A stretch of 64,000 bases of DNA from contig DATLYE010000027.1 of assembly GCA_035575135.1 (NCBI GenBank), positions 1 through 64,000 of the forward strand, given 5' to 3'. How positions within the stretch are numbered: the first letter of the stretch is position 1; the number at the start of each line of letters is the position of its first letter. Of this stretch, positions 56,869 to 64,000 are shown in pieces. This DNA is from JANWXD01 sp035575135. GTDB taxonomy: Bacteria; Acidobacteriota; Terriglobia; Bryobacterales; Bryobacteraceae. Position numbers and translations under genes: made by a program. Under the pieces are notes generated by a model. That model had not been told where the DNA came from. It saw only the letters and a program-made list of their open reading frames with translations, and ran no database searches.

Positions 56869-58991
56869 GGGTATCGTTCTGGATCGGCTCCGCCCTTCTG
56901 GCGGCATGGGCCCTCCTGGATCCGCGGTTTCGGAACGCCGAAGGCATACCTACAGGGTCAATCTGCCTGCCGTTCTCCCTGGCGGCTGCCGGCGTGGTGC
57001 TGGGCTTGGCCTGGCGGACGCCCTGGCGGAAGGCCGCGCTGTGGTTTGCGCTGGCGCTTACGGGTCAGGCTGTGAGTGTTCAAATGATCGATGCGGGCAC
57101 GCGTCTGCACTACCAGCACTACCGCGCGCTCACCTGGATCCTGGCCTATCAGCCCTGGCACCTGCTGTTCGTGTTCGTCCAGACCATTGTCGTGGCGCTC
57201 GGTTTTCGCGGCCGCTGGGCCACGGTAAGGGATTGGCTGCGGGGTCACTTCCGGTGGTGGCAGTTCGTGGGCATCGCCGCCGCGTTCTGGCTCACCGCCG
57301 CCACGGTTTCCGAAGAGGTGCGCCGCTATGTGGTGGAGTTGATCTTCGCCGGTTTCCTCCAGGCTGTGAGTCTGGGCAATGTGGTTCTGCTGGGGTGGAA
57401 CATTCCCGAGCCCCAACTGTCCGCGCTGCGGGAACGGTTGTCGCGATGGCTGGACCAGCCTGCGCCGGTGAACCCGATCCGCGACCCGGTCGCCCTCGGG
57501 GCAGCGGTCTGGGTCACCTCGGTCGCCGCCTTTCTGAGCGTGGTCTCCTATGAGCGGCATCCCCACATTCCCGACGAGGTGGCCTACGTCATGCACGCCC
57601 GGTATTTCGCGTCGGGCAGGCTTCATCTTTCTGCGCCCCTGGTCCCCGAAGCCTTCGAAGTTTACCTCATGGATTCGGACAGTAACCGATGGTTTTCGTC
57701 AATGCCGCCCGGTTGGCCCGCGGTTCTGGCGATCGGAGTATTCTTGGGCGTACCGTGGTTGGTCAACCCGGTGCTTGCCGGTCTCAATACCTTGCTGGCG
57801 TGGTCGGTGCTTTCGAGGCTGTATGACATCAGGCTGGCTCGGTTCGCGGTCCTGTTACTGGCGGTGTCCCCATGGCACGTATTCATGGCCATGAATTTCA
57901 TGAGCCACACTCTGGCCCTGACCTACGCGTTGCTGATGGCGCTCGGCGTTGCTATGGCGGCTGGCGGGGCCAAGTGGCGCGGTGGTGCCATCAGCGGGTT
58001 GGGCTCGGGGCTGGCGCTGATGGTTCGCCCGCTGGAGGGCTTCATCCTGGCACTTGCGGGAGCGGCGGGGCTGCTTGCGGCCATCGCGCGCAAACGCACC
58101 TCGAAGTCCGCTTTGGCGGCCTACACACTTTCGGCTGCCTTTGCCGCCTGCCTCACTCTGGAATACAACCGCCGGCTCGCTGGAAATCCTTTTGAGTTTC
58201 CGGTGATGGTGTACATGGCAAAGCGTTTCGGACCGATGGCCAACGCGATGGGATTCGGACCAGATCGCGGCATGGGCTGGGCCATAGACCCGAATCCCGG
58301 CCATAGCCCCCTCGACGCGCTCATCAATGCGAACCTGAACCTGTTTTCGATCAATATTGAGCTGTTCGGTTGGGGCGTGGGATCGTTGTTGCTGGCTTCC
58401 TTATTTCTGTTTGCAGGAAAACTAACCTCCGCCGACTGGGTCCTGCTAGCCTTCTCCGGAGCCGTTTTTGCGGGACACTTTTTTTACTATTTCAGCGGAG
58501 GCCCTGATTTCGGCGCGCGCTACTGGTTCCTCATGCTCGTTCCGAGCGTTGTATTCACAATCCGCGGACTGGAACGACTCTGCGAGGTTTTGGGGCGACG
58601 TGCCTGTAGCCGCGCAGTCACCGCAGTAATCGGTTTAGGATTCACCGCACTCGTCAACTACTTTCCTTGGCGTGCCATTGATAAGTACCACCACTACCAG
58701 AACATGCGGCCTGATGTCCGCCAGCTGGCCGCCCGGCATAACTTCGGACGCAGCCTCGTGCTGATTCGTGGCGAGGCTCACCCGGACTACGCGTCGGCTG
58801 CGGTGTACAACCCCCTTGACTGGAACGCCTCTGGACCGATCTACGCATGGGACCGGTCGGCTGAGGTCCGCCGTCTGCTCTTGCACACTTATCCCGATCG
58901 GCCTGTTTGGATTCTGGAGGGGCCCACGTTGACAGGACGCGGATACCGGATCCAGGCCGGTCCCCTTCTGCCGGGCACTCCGGGGCACTAG
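56865..58991 (+). CDS. Polytopic membrane protein, probable GT-C glycosyltransferase
   Basis: 708 residues, about 12-14 membrane helices. ATG 56865 begins the hydrophobic RVSFWIGSALLAAWALLD. A periplasmic-loop-like segment HPHIPDEVAYVMHARYFASG carries the early D/E pair (DE) that GT-C enzymes such as ArnT/PMT use for metal and sugar-lipid binding. Other pieces: SMPPGWPAVLAIGVFLGVPW, ALMVRPLEGFILALAGAAGL, GGPDFGARYWFLMLVPSVVF. The C-terminal 120 residues are soluble. It probably transfers sugar from a polyprenyl donor. It is divergent from cysM. Confidence 0.75.
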   Translation: MRVSFWIGSALLAAWALLDPRFRNAEGIPTGSICLPFSLAAAGVVLGLAWRTPWRKAALWFALALTGQAVSVQMIDAGTRLHYQHYRALTWILAYQPWHLLFVFVQTIVVALGFRGRWATVRDWLRGHFRWWQFVGIAAAFWLTAATVSEEVRRYVVELIFAGFLQAVSLGNVVLLGWNIPEPQLSALRERLSRWLDQPAPVNPIRDPVALGAAVWVTSVAAFLSVVSYERHPHIPDEVAYVMHARYFASGRLHLSAPLVPEAFEVYLMDSDSNRWFSSMPPGWPAVLAIGVFLGVPWLVNPVLAGLNTLLAWSVLSRLYDIRLARFAVLLLAVSPWHVFMAMNFMSHTLALTYALLMALGVAMAAGGAKWRGGAISGLGSGLALMVRPLEGFILALAGAAGLLAAIARKRTSKSALAAYTLSAAFAACLTLEYNRRLAGNPFEFPVMVYMAKRFGPMANAMGFGPDRGMGWAIDPNPGHSPLDALINANLNLFSINIELFGWGVGSLLLASLFLFAGKLTSADWVLLAFSGAVFAGHFFYYFSGGPDFGARYWFLMLVPSVVFTIRGLERLCEVLGRRACSRAVTAVIGLGFTALVNYFPWRAIDKYHHYQNMRPDVRQLAARHNFGRSLVLIRGEAHPDYASAAVYNPLDWNASGPIYAWDRSAEVRRLLLHTYPDRPVWILEGPTLTGRGYRIQAGPLLPGTPGH

Positions 58992-58997
58992 CTATAG

Positions 58998-59768
58998 CTA
59001 GAGGCTTCGAAGCCCGTCCAGTGCCTGACGCAGCGAATCGCGATAAAGGGAAACGTCGTTGCTGAAGGAGAGCACCGAAAACCCCACCGCCAGCCACTGG
59101 CGGGCCTGTTCGAGGCTGCCCGGCTGAATGCCCGCCGCCTTGCCGTACCGCCGCGCCGCCGCCACCACCGCGGCCAGAGCGTCGAGAAACCTCGGATGCT
59201 CGAACTGCCCCGCAATGCCCATGGACTGCGTCAGATCAAAGTGGCCCACCCACAGCACGTCCACGCCCTCAACTGCCGCAATCTCCTCGGCGTTCTCCAC
59301 CCCCGCCACGGACTCGATCTGACACAGAACCATCGTGGCTTCGTTGGCTTCGCGGAAATACGTGGCGGGATCCGGCAGCCGGTAATCGGTATGCGCCACC
59401 CCGAGTCCCACTCCCCGCGCGCCGAGCGGAGCATACTTGGCGGCCCTCACGATGGCGCGTGCCTGCTCGGCGCTCTCCACATTCGGAACCATCACCCCCA
59501 AGGCGCCGGCGTCCATCACCCGCGCCACAAAGTGGTAGAGACCCTGCGGCACGCGGGCAAACGGCGCGACGGACGTCGCCCGGAACCAGGCCAGCAGGTC
59601 GGCCACGCGTTCCAGGTCCAGTCCGCTGTGCTCCATGTCAATCAGCGCAAAGTCGGCTCCGGCAGCCTCGAGAATCCGCGCCACGCCCCGCGTGCCGAAC
59701 TCGGAAATCATGTGACCGACCGGGACCGAACCCTGCCGCAGCAGATCCCGCACACGGTTGGACTTCAT
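58998..59768 (-). CDS. HpcH/HpaI-family aldolase
   Basis: 256 residues. ATG 59768 overlaps the preceding stop as ATGA (59768-59765). Class II metal aldolase fold: SVPVGHMISEFGTRGVARIL, GADFALIDMEHSGLDLERVA, APFARVPQGLYHFVARVMDA, GALGVMVPNVESAEQARAIV, VLCQIESVAGVENAEEIAAV and VDVLWVGHFDLTQSMGIAGQ. These enzymes cleave 2-keto-3-deoxy or 4-hydroxy-2-oxo acids to pyruvate plus an aldehyde. Coupling to a 2-hydroxyacid dehydrogenase suggests a short keto-acid pathway. Confidence 0.93.
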   Translation of the reverse strand: MKSNRVRDLLRQGSVPVGHMISEFGTRGVARILEAAGADFALIDMEHSGLDLERVADLLAWFRATSVAPFARVPQGLYHFVARVMDAGALGVMVPNVESAEQARAIVRAAKYAPLGARGVGLGVAHTDYRLPDPATYFREANEATMVLCQIESVAGVENAEEIAAVEGVDVLWVGHFDLTQSMGIAGQFEHPRFLDALAAVVAAARRYGKAAGIQPGSLEQARQWLAVGFSVLSFSNDVSLYRDSLRQALDGLRSL

Positions 59769-60832
59769 GACCAGCTCGTTTCCGCCCGCAGGCGAGCCAG
59801 TTTGGCTTGAAAGCCGGGGTGATCCAGCACCTCGCGGTTCAACAGCCCCGGCGGCGCCTCCCCGCGCGCGACAGCCAGGATGTTGGCGCAGGCCTCCCGC
59901 CCCACGTCCCGGATGAGTTCCTCGGTCCACGCCAGGGCGTGCGGAGCCAGCACGACGTTGTCCAAACCCAGAAGCGGATCGTCCGGAGGCGGCGGTTCGG
60001 TCGGATACACGTCAATGCCGGCGCCCGCGATCCAGCCCTCACGAAGAGCGCGCACCAGAGCCCCGTGGTCCACCACCGCTCCCCGGGCCGTGTTGATAAG
60101 CCAGGAAGAAGGCTTCATCCGCCGGAGTTGCGCTTCGCCGATCATTCCTCGCGTTTGATCCGTGAGCGGTACGTTTATGGTCACAATGTCGCTTTCGCTC
60201 AGGACGGTTTCCAGCGCCGTCAACTCCACCCCCAGCTCCGCTACGTCCGCCGCAGGGACGTAAGGGTCGCAGGCGAGCAGCCGGCGAAAACCCAGCGGCC
60301 GCGCCAGGCGGAACATTTCGCGGGCGATGTTGCCGCAGCCGATCGAGCCCAAAACGAGCGCGTCCACATTCCGTCCCAGCCGGGAGAGATTGTCCCTCCA
60401 GCGGCCGCTGCGCACCAGCCGGTCCTGCTCCACCAGGTTCTTGGCAAGGGCGAACGCGAAGGTGAGAATGGCTTCGGCCACCGGCCGGCGCACGGCGCGG
60501 GGCGTGAGCGCCAGCGCCACGCCCGCCCGTGTGAGAGCCGCAACATCCACCGTGTCGTACCCCACGCCCCAGCGTGCGACCAGCGCAAGCCGGCTCACTC
60601 CTTCCAGGCTTTCCGCCTCGATTCGCAACCCGAGCGCGAGTACCGCGTCGAACGCGTTCAAAGCGTCCGCGGTGGCCCGCTTGCCCGGTTGCGCCGGCAT
60701 CGGCCGAACTTCGATGCCGGGCACACGGTCCAGATGCTCTTCGATCACAGCTTCAAACCTCCCCTTCAGGTCCACGTAGAAATCCGGACTGACGCCGACG
60801 CGAAACGGTGTGCTCATCCGATCTCCGCTCAT
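59765..60832 (-). CDS. D-2-hydroxyacid dehydrogenase (SerA/GyaR family)
   Basis: 355 residues from ATG 60832 (AGGAGG just upstream); ATG 60817 also has a GGAG. Catalytic domain with LALVARWGVGYDTVDVAALT (substrate Arg in VARWG), NAD loop VLGSIGCGNIAREMFRLARP, INTARGAVVDHGALVRALRE (second Arg), GAGIDVYPTEPPPPDDPLLG (Glu), then NVVLAPHALAWTEELIRDVG (His). It reduces a 2-keto acid or oxidises a D-2-hydroxy acid. It lies 17 bases after the M14 peptidase and overlaps the aldolase, so all three are one operon. Confidence 0.92.
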   Translation of the reverse strand: MSGDRMSTPFRVGVSPDFYVDLKGRFEAVIEEHLDRVPGIEVRPMPAQPGKRATADALNAFDAVLALGLRIEAESLEGVSRLALVARWGVGYDTVDVAALTRAGVALALTPRAVRRPVAEAILTFAFALAKNLVEQDRLVRSGRWRDNLSRLGRNVDALVLGSIGCGNIAREMFRLARPLGFRRLLACDPYVPAADVAELGVELTALETVLSESDIVTINVPLTDQTRGMIGEAQLRRMKPSSWLINTARGAVVDHGALVRALREGWIAGAGIDVYPTEPPPPDDPLLGLDNVVLAPHALAWTEELIRDVGREACANILAVARGEAPPGLLNREVLDHPGFQAKLARLRAETSWS

Positions 60833-60849
60833 TCTCCTCCTCGCCGGAC

Positions 60850-63381
60850 CTATGTACCCAGCCTTCGCGCCGAGGCCAGATACACTGCGTTGAGCAGAAG
60901 CTTGAACGTCCCGAAGGGCTGGCCGCGGAACTGCGGGCGGAAAGCGAACAGCACCACGCGGCCCTCTCCGTAGCGGGCCTCGACCAGGACCGCTTTGCCG
61001 AGCACGGTTCGCTCTCCCGTCACCCATCCGCTCGCCAGCAGGTCTTTGTCCGCATAGCGCGCCACCGGGCGCACGGCACGCTCGCCCCGGTTGAACGCTT
61101 CAAGTAGCGTGATCTCAAAGGCGTGGCCTCCTGTCGAGAACGCGACGGCCTCGCGGGGCATGCCATGGGCCAGCGGGTGAGCAGGGTCCAGCGTGATCCG
61201 CAACAGCGCTCCCGGCGAATAGAATGACGGCGCGCTGCGGCCGGCGTCGCCGGGATCGGCCGCGGCGCTCCGCACCACGTTGCGGACCGGCAGCGGGAAA
61301 AAACGGATGGGGAGTTCGGTCGCGTCATCGAGCGCAATGAGCGTGCCTCCCTCCCGCACGAAGCGTTCGAGCTCGGCCACTCCCGCGGCGCCGATCCCTC
61401 CGGTGTATTCGGGCCGCTGGACGGATTTCGGATCGTACTCGTGCGGGCGTTCGCGCGAGGTGGCCGGCTCCCCGTAGCGGTGTCCGTTGAGAATGGATTC
61501 GGCGCTCTGGCTGGCCAGAATCACCGAGTCGAAGCGCTCCCGCAAACCGCCTCGGCGCACGTCGTCATTGCGCAAGACCGCGTAGGGCACGTGGTAGTAA
61601 TCGAGCAGCCATCGGGTCCAGCCGGTGTCCATGTTGGCGGTCCAGGGCTCGTAAACCGCCACGCGCGGCCGCTGCAACTCGTAGGCGGCAGAGGCGAACT
61701 CGCCGGGCGCGGAGCTTCCCTCGACCAGGAACTGCCCGCCGGGGGTGCGCCTCACCCGTACGCCCTTTTCCAGCCACTCTGCGACGGTCCGGAAGGAAAC
61801 GTTCTCGCGCGGGTTGAGCGAGGGCGCGGGCGGCCCGATCTCGCCTGCCGGCTCGAGCGCCGCCTCGAACGGTTTCTCGATGCGCACCACCTGCACGCCC
61901 ATTTGCAGGCTCAGCGTCCAGCCCGTGATGTCGTAGGGACGGCGGGGAGCGCCCGAATCGGTGCGCAGGTCCGGGTACTTTTGCGGCTCCAGCAGATCCA
62001 GCAAATAGGCGCGAAACGGTTGCGCTGCAGGCAAAACGTACGTGCCCTGCGGGTAGTCCTTGCCGCCGGCCTCAAACGCCGCCCGGGCACGGAGGATCTC
62101 GACCCCGCCCATCTGAAGGCGGCGGAGCATTTCTACGGCACTCGACGGGTCCCACTGCTGCTCGGGCACCAGATACGCAAACGGCGAGCCCTTCCGCCCG
62201 GACGCGATCGCGTCCCGGGCCATCTGCCAGGCCTTGTACAGGAACTGCTCCGAGCGCGCAGCGGCCAGCTCGAGGATAGCGAAGTCGGCGGTGAGCATGT
62301 ACTCTATGGCTTCCCGCAGCCCCCAGCGGCCCCCCGTCCACGGACGCGGGTAAAATACGCTGGGTTCGCGGGCGGAAATGCCTCCGGCGAAGCGCGCCGG
62401 GAGATCTTTGAGTTCGTAGCTTCGCGGTGTGGCGTAGCCGGAGCCGGCGGTCTCCGTCAGGATGCCGTGCATGTTGTGAAACGCCGGAGCGCTGCGCAAC
62501 CCGCCGTTCCACCAGGCATCAAACTGCGCGTAGGAAAGTACGCCGGTTTTCCCTTCCCGCGCGAAGCGTTCCTTTATGGCGGATCCGATCAAGTGGATCC
62601 CCTCCAGTACGGCGGCCGGAATGTTCGGATTCAGGGGCTCGGCATAGGGCGGTACGAAAATGCGCGCAGGAAACGGCGGCGCCTGATGCTGGTTGTAGAC
62701 GATCTGCGGGAACCACTCCCGGAACAGCATCCGCCCCACATGCTGCGTTTCCACGAGGTTGAACATGTAGTAGTCGCGGTTGTTGTCGTGACCGGCGTAC
62801 TTTTGATACAGGAACGGTAGCCGCGCCGTCTCGTGCGGCGTGCCCAGATTCTTGCGGTACCACTCCACCACCATCTCCAGACCGTCCGGGTTGATCACGG
62901 GGACCTGCAGCAGGATGACCCGCTCCCGGATCCGCTGCACCTCCGGCGTCTCGTCCGTGATCAGCCGGTAGGCCAGATGCGGCGCGTGCTGTACCGGCGC
63001 AACTTCGGTGGCATGCAGGCCCGAGTCAATCCATACGATCGCCCTTCCTTCCGCGGCCAGGCGCCGGGCTTCGTCTTCGGATGCCTGCCCGAGGGCCAGC
63101 CGCCGGCTGATCTCCCGGTAGCGGTCCAGGCGCGCAAGGTTCGCAGGGGAGGAAACGAACGCGACGTACATCGGGCGGCCCTCGGAGCTGCGGCCGAACT
63201 CGACCAGCCGGATGCGGTCACTGGTGCGTTCGAGCGCCTGGAAGTAACTCACGATCTCGGCGTAGCCGGCCAGCTTGTAGTCATCGCCGGGGTTGTAGCC
63301 GAAGTGTTCCCTGGGGGAAGGAACGGCACCTGCCGCCAGCCAGACGGCGCTTGCCAAGAGCGCAAACAGGCGTCGCGTCAT
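60850..63381 (-). CDS. Exported M14-family metallocarboxypeptidase
   Basis: 843 residues from ATG 63381. A signal peptide (RRLFALLASAVWLAAGAVPS) is followed by the M14 domain: LVEFGRSSEGRPMYVAFVSS, zinc ligands in VWIDSGLHATEVAPVQHA (HxxE), PVINPDGLEMVVEWYRKN, then YNQHQAPPFPARIFVPPYAE (third His) and the catalytic Glu region GILTETAGSGYATP. About 400 further residues form a second part with a flavodoxin/ThuA-like look (VAVYEPWTANMDTGWTRWLL, LERFVREGGTLIALDDATEL). It is periplasmic or secreted peptide hydrolysis, as is frequent in Acidobacteriota. Confidence 0.9.
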   Translation of the reverse strand: MTRRLFALLASAVWLAAGAVPSPREHFGYNPGDDYKLAGYAEIVSYFQALERTSDRIRLVEFGRSSEGRPMYVAFVSSPANLARLDRYREISRRLALGQASEDEARRLAAEGRAIVWIDSGLHATEVAPVQHAPHLAYRLITDETPEVQRIRERVILLQVPVINPDGLEMVVEWYRKNLGTPHETARLPFLYQKYAGHDNNRDYYMFNLVETQHVGRMLFREWFPQIVYNQHQAPPFPARIFVPPYAEPLNPNIPAAVLEGIHLIGSAIKERFAREGKTGVLSYAQFDAWWNGGLRSAPAFHNMHGILTETAGSGYATPRSYELKDLPARFAGGISAREPSVFYPRPWTGGRWGLREAIEYMLTADFAILELAAARSEQFLYKAWQMARDAIASGRKGSPFAYLVPEQQWDPSSAVEMLRRLQMGGVEILRARAAFEAGGKDYPQGTYVLPAAQPFRAYLLDLLEPQKYPDLRTDSGAPRRPYDITGWTLSLQMGVQVVRIEKPFEAALEPAGEIGPPAPSLNPRENVSFRTVAEWLEKGVRVRRTPGGQFLVEGSSAPGEFASAAYELQRPRVAVYEPWTANMDTGWTRWLLDYYHVPYAVLRNDDVRRGGLRERFDSVILASQSAESILNGHRYGEPATSRERPHEYDPKSVQRPEYTGGIGAAGVAELERFVREGGTLIALDDATELPIRFFPLPVRNVVRSAAADPGDAGRSAPSFYSPGALLRITLDPAHPLAHGMPREAVAFSTGGHAFEITLLEAFNRGERAVRPVARYADKDLLASGWVTGERTVLGKAVLVEARYGEGRVVLFAFRPQFRGQPFGTFKLLLNAVYLASARRLGT

Positions 63382-63397
63382 GTGGAACAATCTTACT

Positions 63398-64000
63398 ATG
63401 TCCTCGCGCGCGAACTCGAAATTCCGGATCGGCCTGATCCAGATGGCGTGCGCTCCGGATCCGAACGAGAATCTGGAAAAGGCCGAGTGGCGGATCCGCG
63501 AGGCGGCGGCGCGCGGCGCGCAGATCGTCTGCCTGCAGGAGCTGTTCCGCTCCGAGTATTTCTGCCGCCGGCAAGATGCGGATCTGTTCGCTCTGGCCGA
63601 GCCGGTCCCGGGGCCCACCACGGAGCGGCTGGCCAAGCTGGCCGGCGAGCTTCAGGTGGCCATCATCGCCCCGGTCTTCGAACGGCGCGCGCCGGGCGTC
63701 TACCACAACTCCGCCGCGGTCCTCGACGCCGGAGGCTCGCTGCTCGGCCTGTACCGCAAAATGCACATCCCCGACGATCCGCTCTATTTCGAGAAGTTCT
63801 ACTTTGCACCGGGAGACCTCGGGGTGCCTCGTTTCGACACGCGCTATGCTCCGATCGCTGTCGAAATCTGCTGGGACCAGTGGTATCCGGAAGGCGCGCG
63901 CCTGGCGAGCCTCGCGGGCGCGCACGTCATTTTTTATCCCACCGCCATCGGCTGGCACCCAGCCGAGAAACAGGAACACGGCGAGCGGCAGCGCGACGCC
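63398..64000 (+). CDS. aguB: Carbon-nitrogen hydrolase, N-carbamoylputrescine amidase type (partial)
   Basis: 201 residues before the right edge; no stop is reached. Nitrilase-superfamily triad: Glu in QIVCLQELFRSEYF, Lys in LYRKMHIPDDPLYFEKFYFA and Cys in APIAVEICWDQWYPEGARLA. The segments HIPDDPLYFEKFYFAPGD and IGWHPAEK are typical of N-carbamoylputrescine amidases, which release putrescine, ammonia and CO2. A TACTAT (63394-63399) overlaps the start. It is divergent from the M14 peptidase across 16 bases. The symbol is by motif similarity. Confidence 0.9.
   Translation, partial: MSSRANSKFRIGLIQMACAPDPNENLEKAEWRIREAAARGAQIVCLQELFRSEYFCRRQDADLFALAEPVPGPTTERLAKLAGELQVAIIAPVFERRAPGVYHNSAAVLDAGGSLLGLYRKMHIPDDPLYFEKFYFAPGDLGVPRFDTRYAPIAVEICWDQWYPEGARLASLAGAHVIFYPTAIGWHPAEKQEHGERQRDA

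Overview
The window is a GC-rich (roughly 65% by eye), densely packed piece of bacterial chromosome. The gene set is mostly housekeeping and metabolic, with no phage or plasmid backbone and no rRNA or tRNA that I could find. The style fits Acidobacteriota, most likely the Solibacter/Bryobacter side: carboxypeptidase-regulatory-domain plus TPR exported protein, exported RraA-like and M14 proteins, DUF302, UMF1-type MFS, an Nramp-like carrier and a stand-alone methylmalonyl-CoA mutase large subunit. This assignment is inference, because no phylogenetic marker was aligned.

Layout. 1-0.6 kb: decayed IS256-type transposase on the minus strand. 0.6-2.1 kb: a secreted cysteine-rich protein and a secreted beta-propeller-like protein in tandem. 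2.3-9.7 kb: HypE-like protein, aldo/keto reductase, argS, exported TPR protein, small membrane metal-site protein, precorrin-2 dehydrogenase, der. 9.8-13.9 kb: DUF302 and an unknown protein (minus), then a metY / CoA-binding / MidA-type methyltransferase operon joined by ATGA overlaps. 13.9-14.1 kb: a complete transcription unit for a 21-residue lysine-rich peptide. 14.2-19.2 kb: RlpA lipoprotein, sigma-54 activator, glycosyltransferase, two small genes, methylmalonyl-CoA mutase. 19.2-24.2 kb (minus): ornithine-type aminotransferase, two glycosyltransferases and a flippase. 24.3-29.6 kb: sugar genes (xylulokinase, sodium/sugar symporter, exported RraA-like protein, aldose epimerase). 29.6-36.7 kb: LysR regulator divergent from gltBD. 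36.8-42.1 kb: two transporters, a small beta-barrel-like protein, enoyl-CoA hydratase, dienelactone hydrolase. 42.1-50.0 kb: ligase-ACP-acyltransferase fusion, MFS carrier, NarL-type regulator, IPT protein, TPR protein, queG, and a scrap of an IS5-like transposase. 50.1-52.4 kb: an NfnB-NfnA fusion. 52.7-56.7 kb: FAD oxidoreductase and an operon of cysteine synthase, JAMM protease and a sulfur-carrier/E1/rhodanese fusion. 56.9-64.0 kb: GT-C-like membrane protein, HpcH aldolase, 2-hydroxyacid dehydrogenase, M14 peptidase and the start of an amidase.

How the parts fit. The strongest functional module is the cysteine operon at 53.9-56.7 kb. Its sulfur carrier (C-terminal motif IAGG, as in mycobacterial CysO), activating enzyme and sulfurtransferase are one polypeptide, and the release protease and PLP synthase are encoded immediately upstream with overlapping reading frames. 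Nitrogen assimilation is represented by gltBD with a LysR-type operator/promoter layout, and NADPH/ferredoxin balancing by the Nfn fusion.

Transcription signals are unusually readable. Many genes have a TAnnnT -10 box, often extended by TGn, lying only 6-13 nt before the start codon with no Shine-Dalgarno. This suggests that leaderless mRNAs are common here. Start codons below were chosen with that in mind, and several differ from the longest possible frame.
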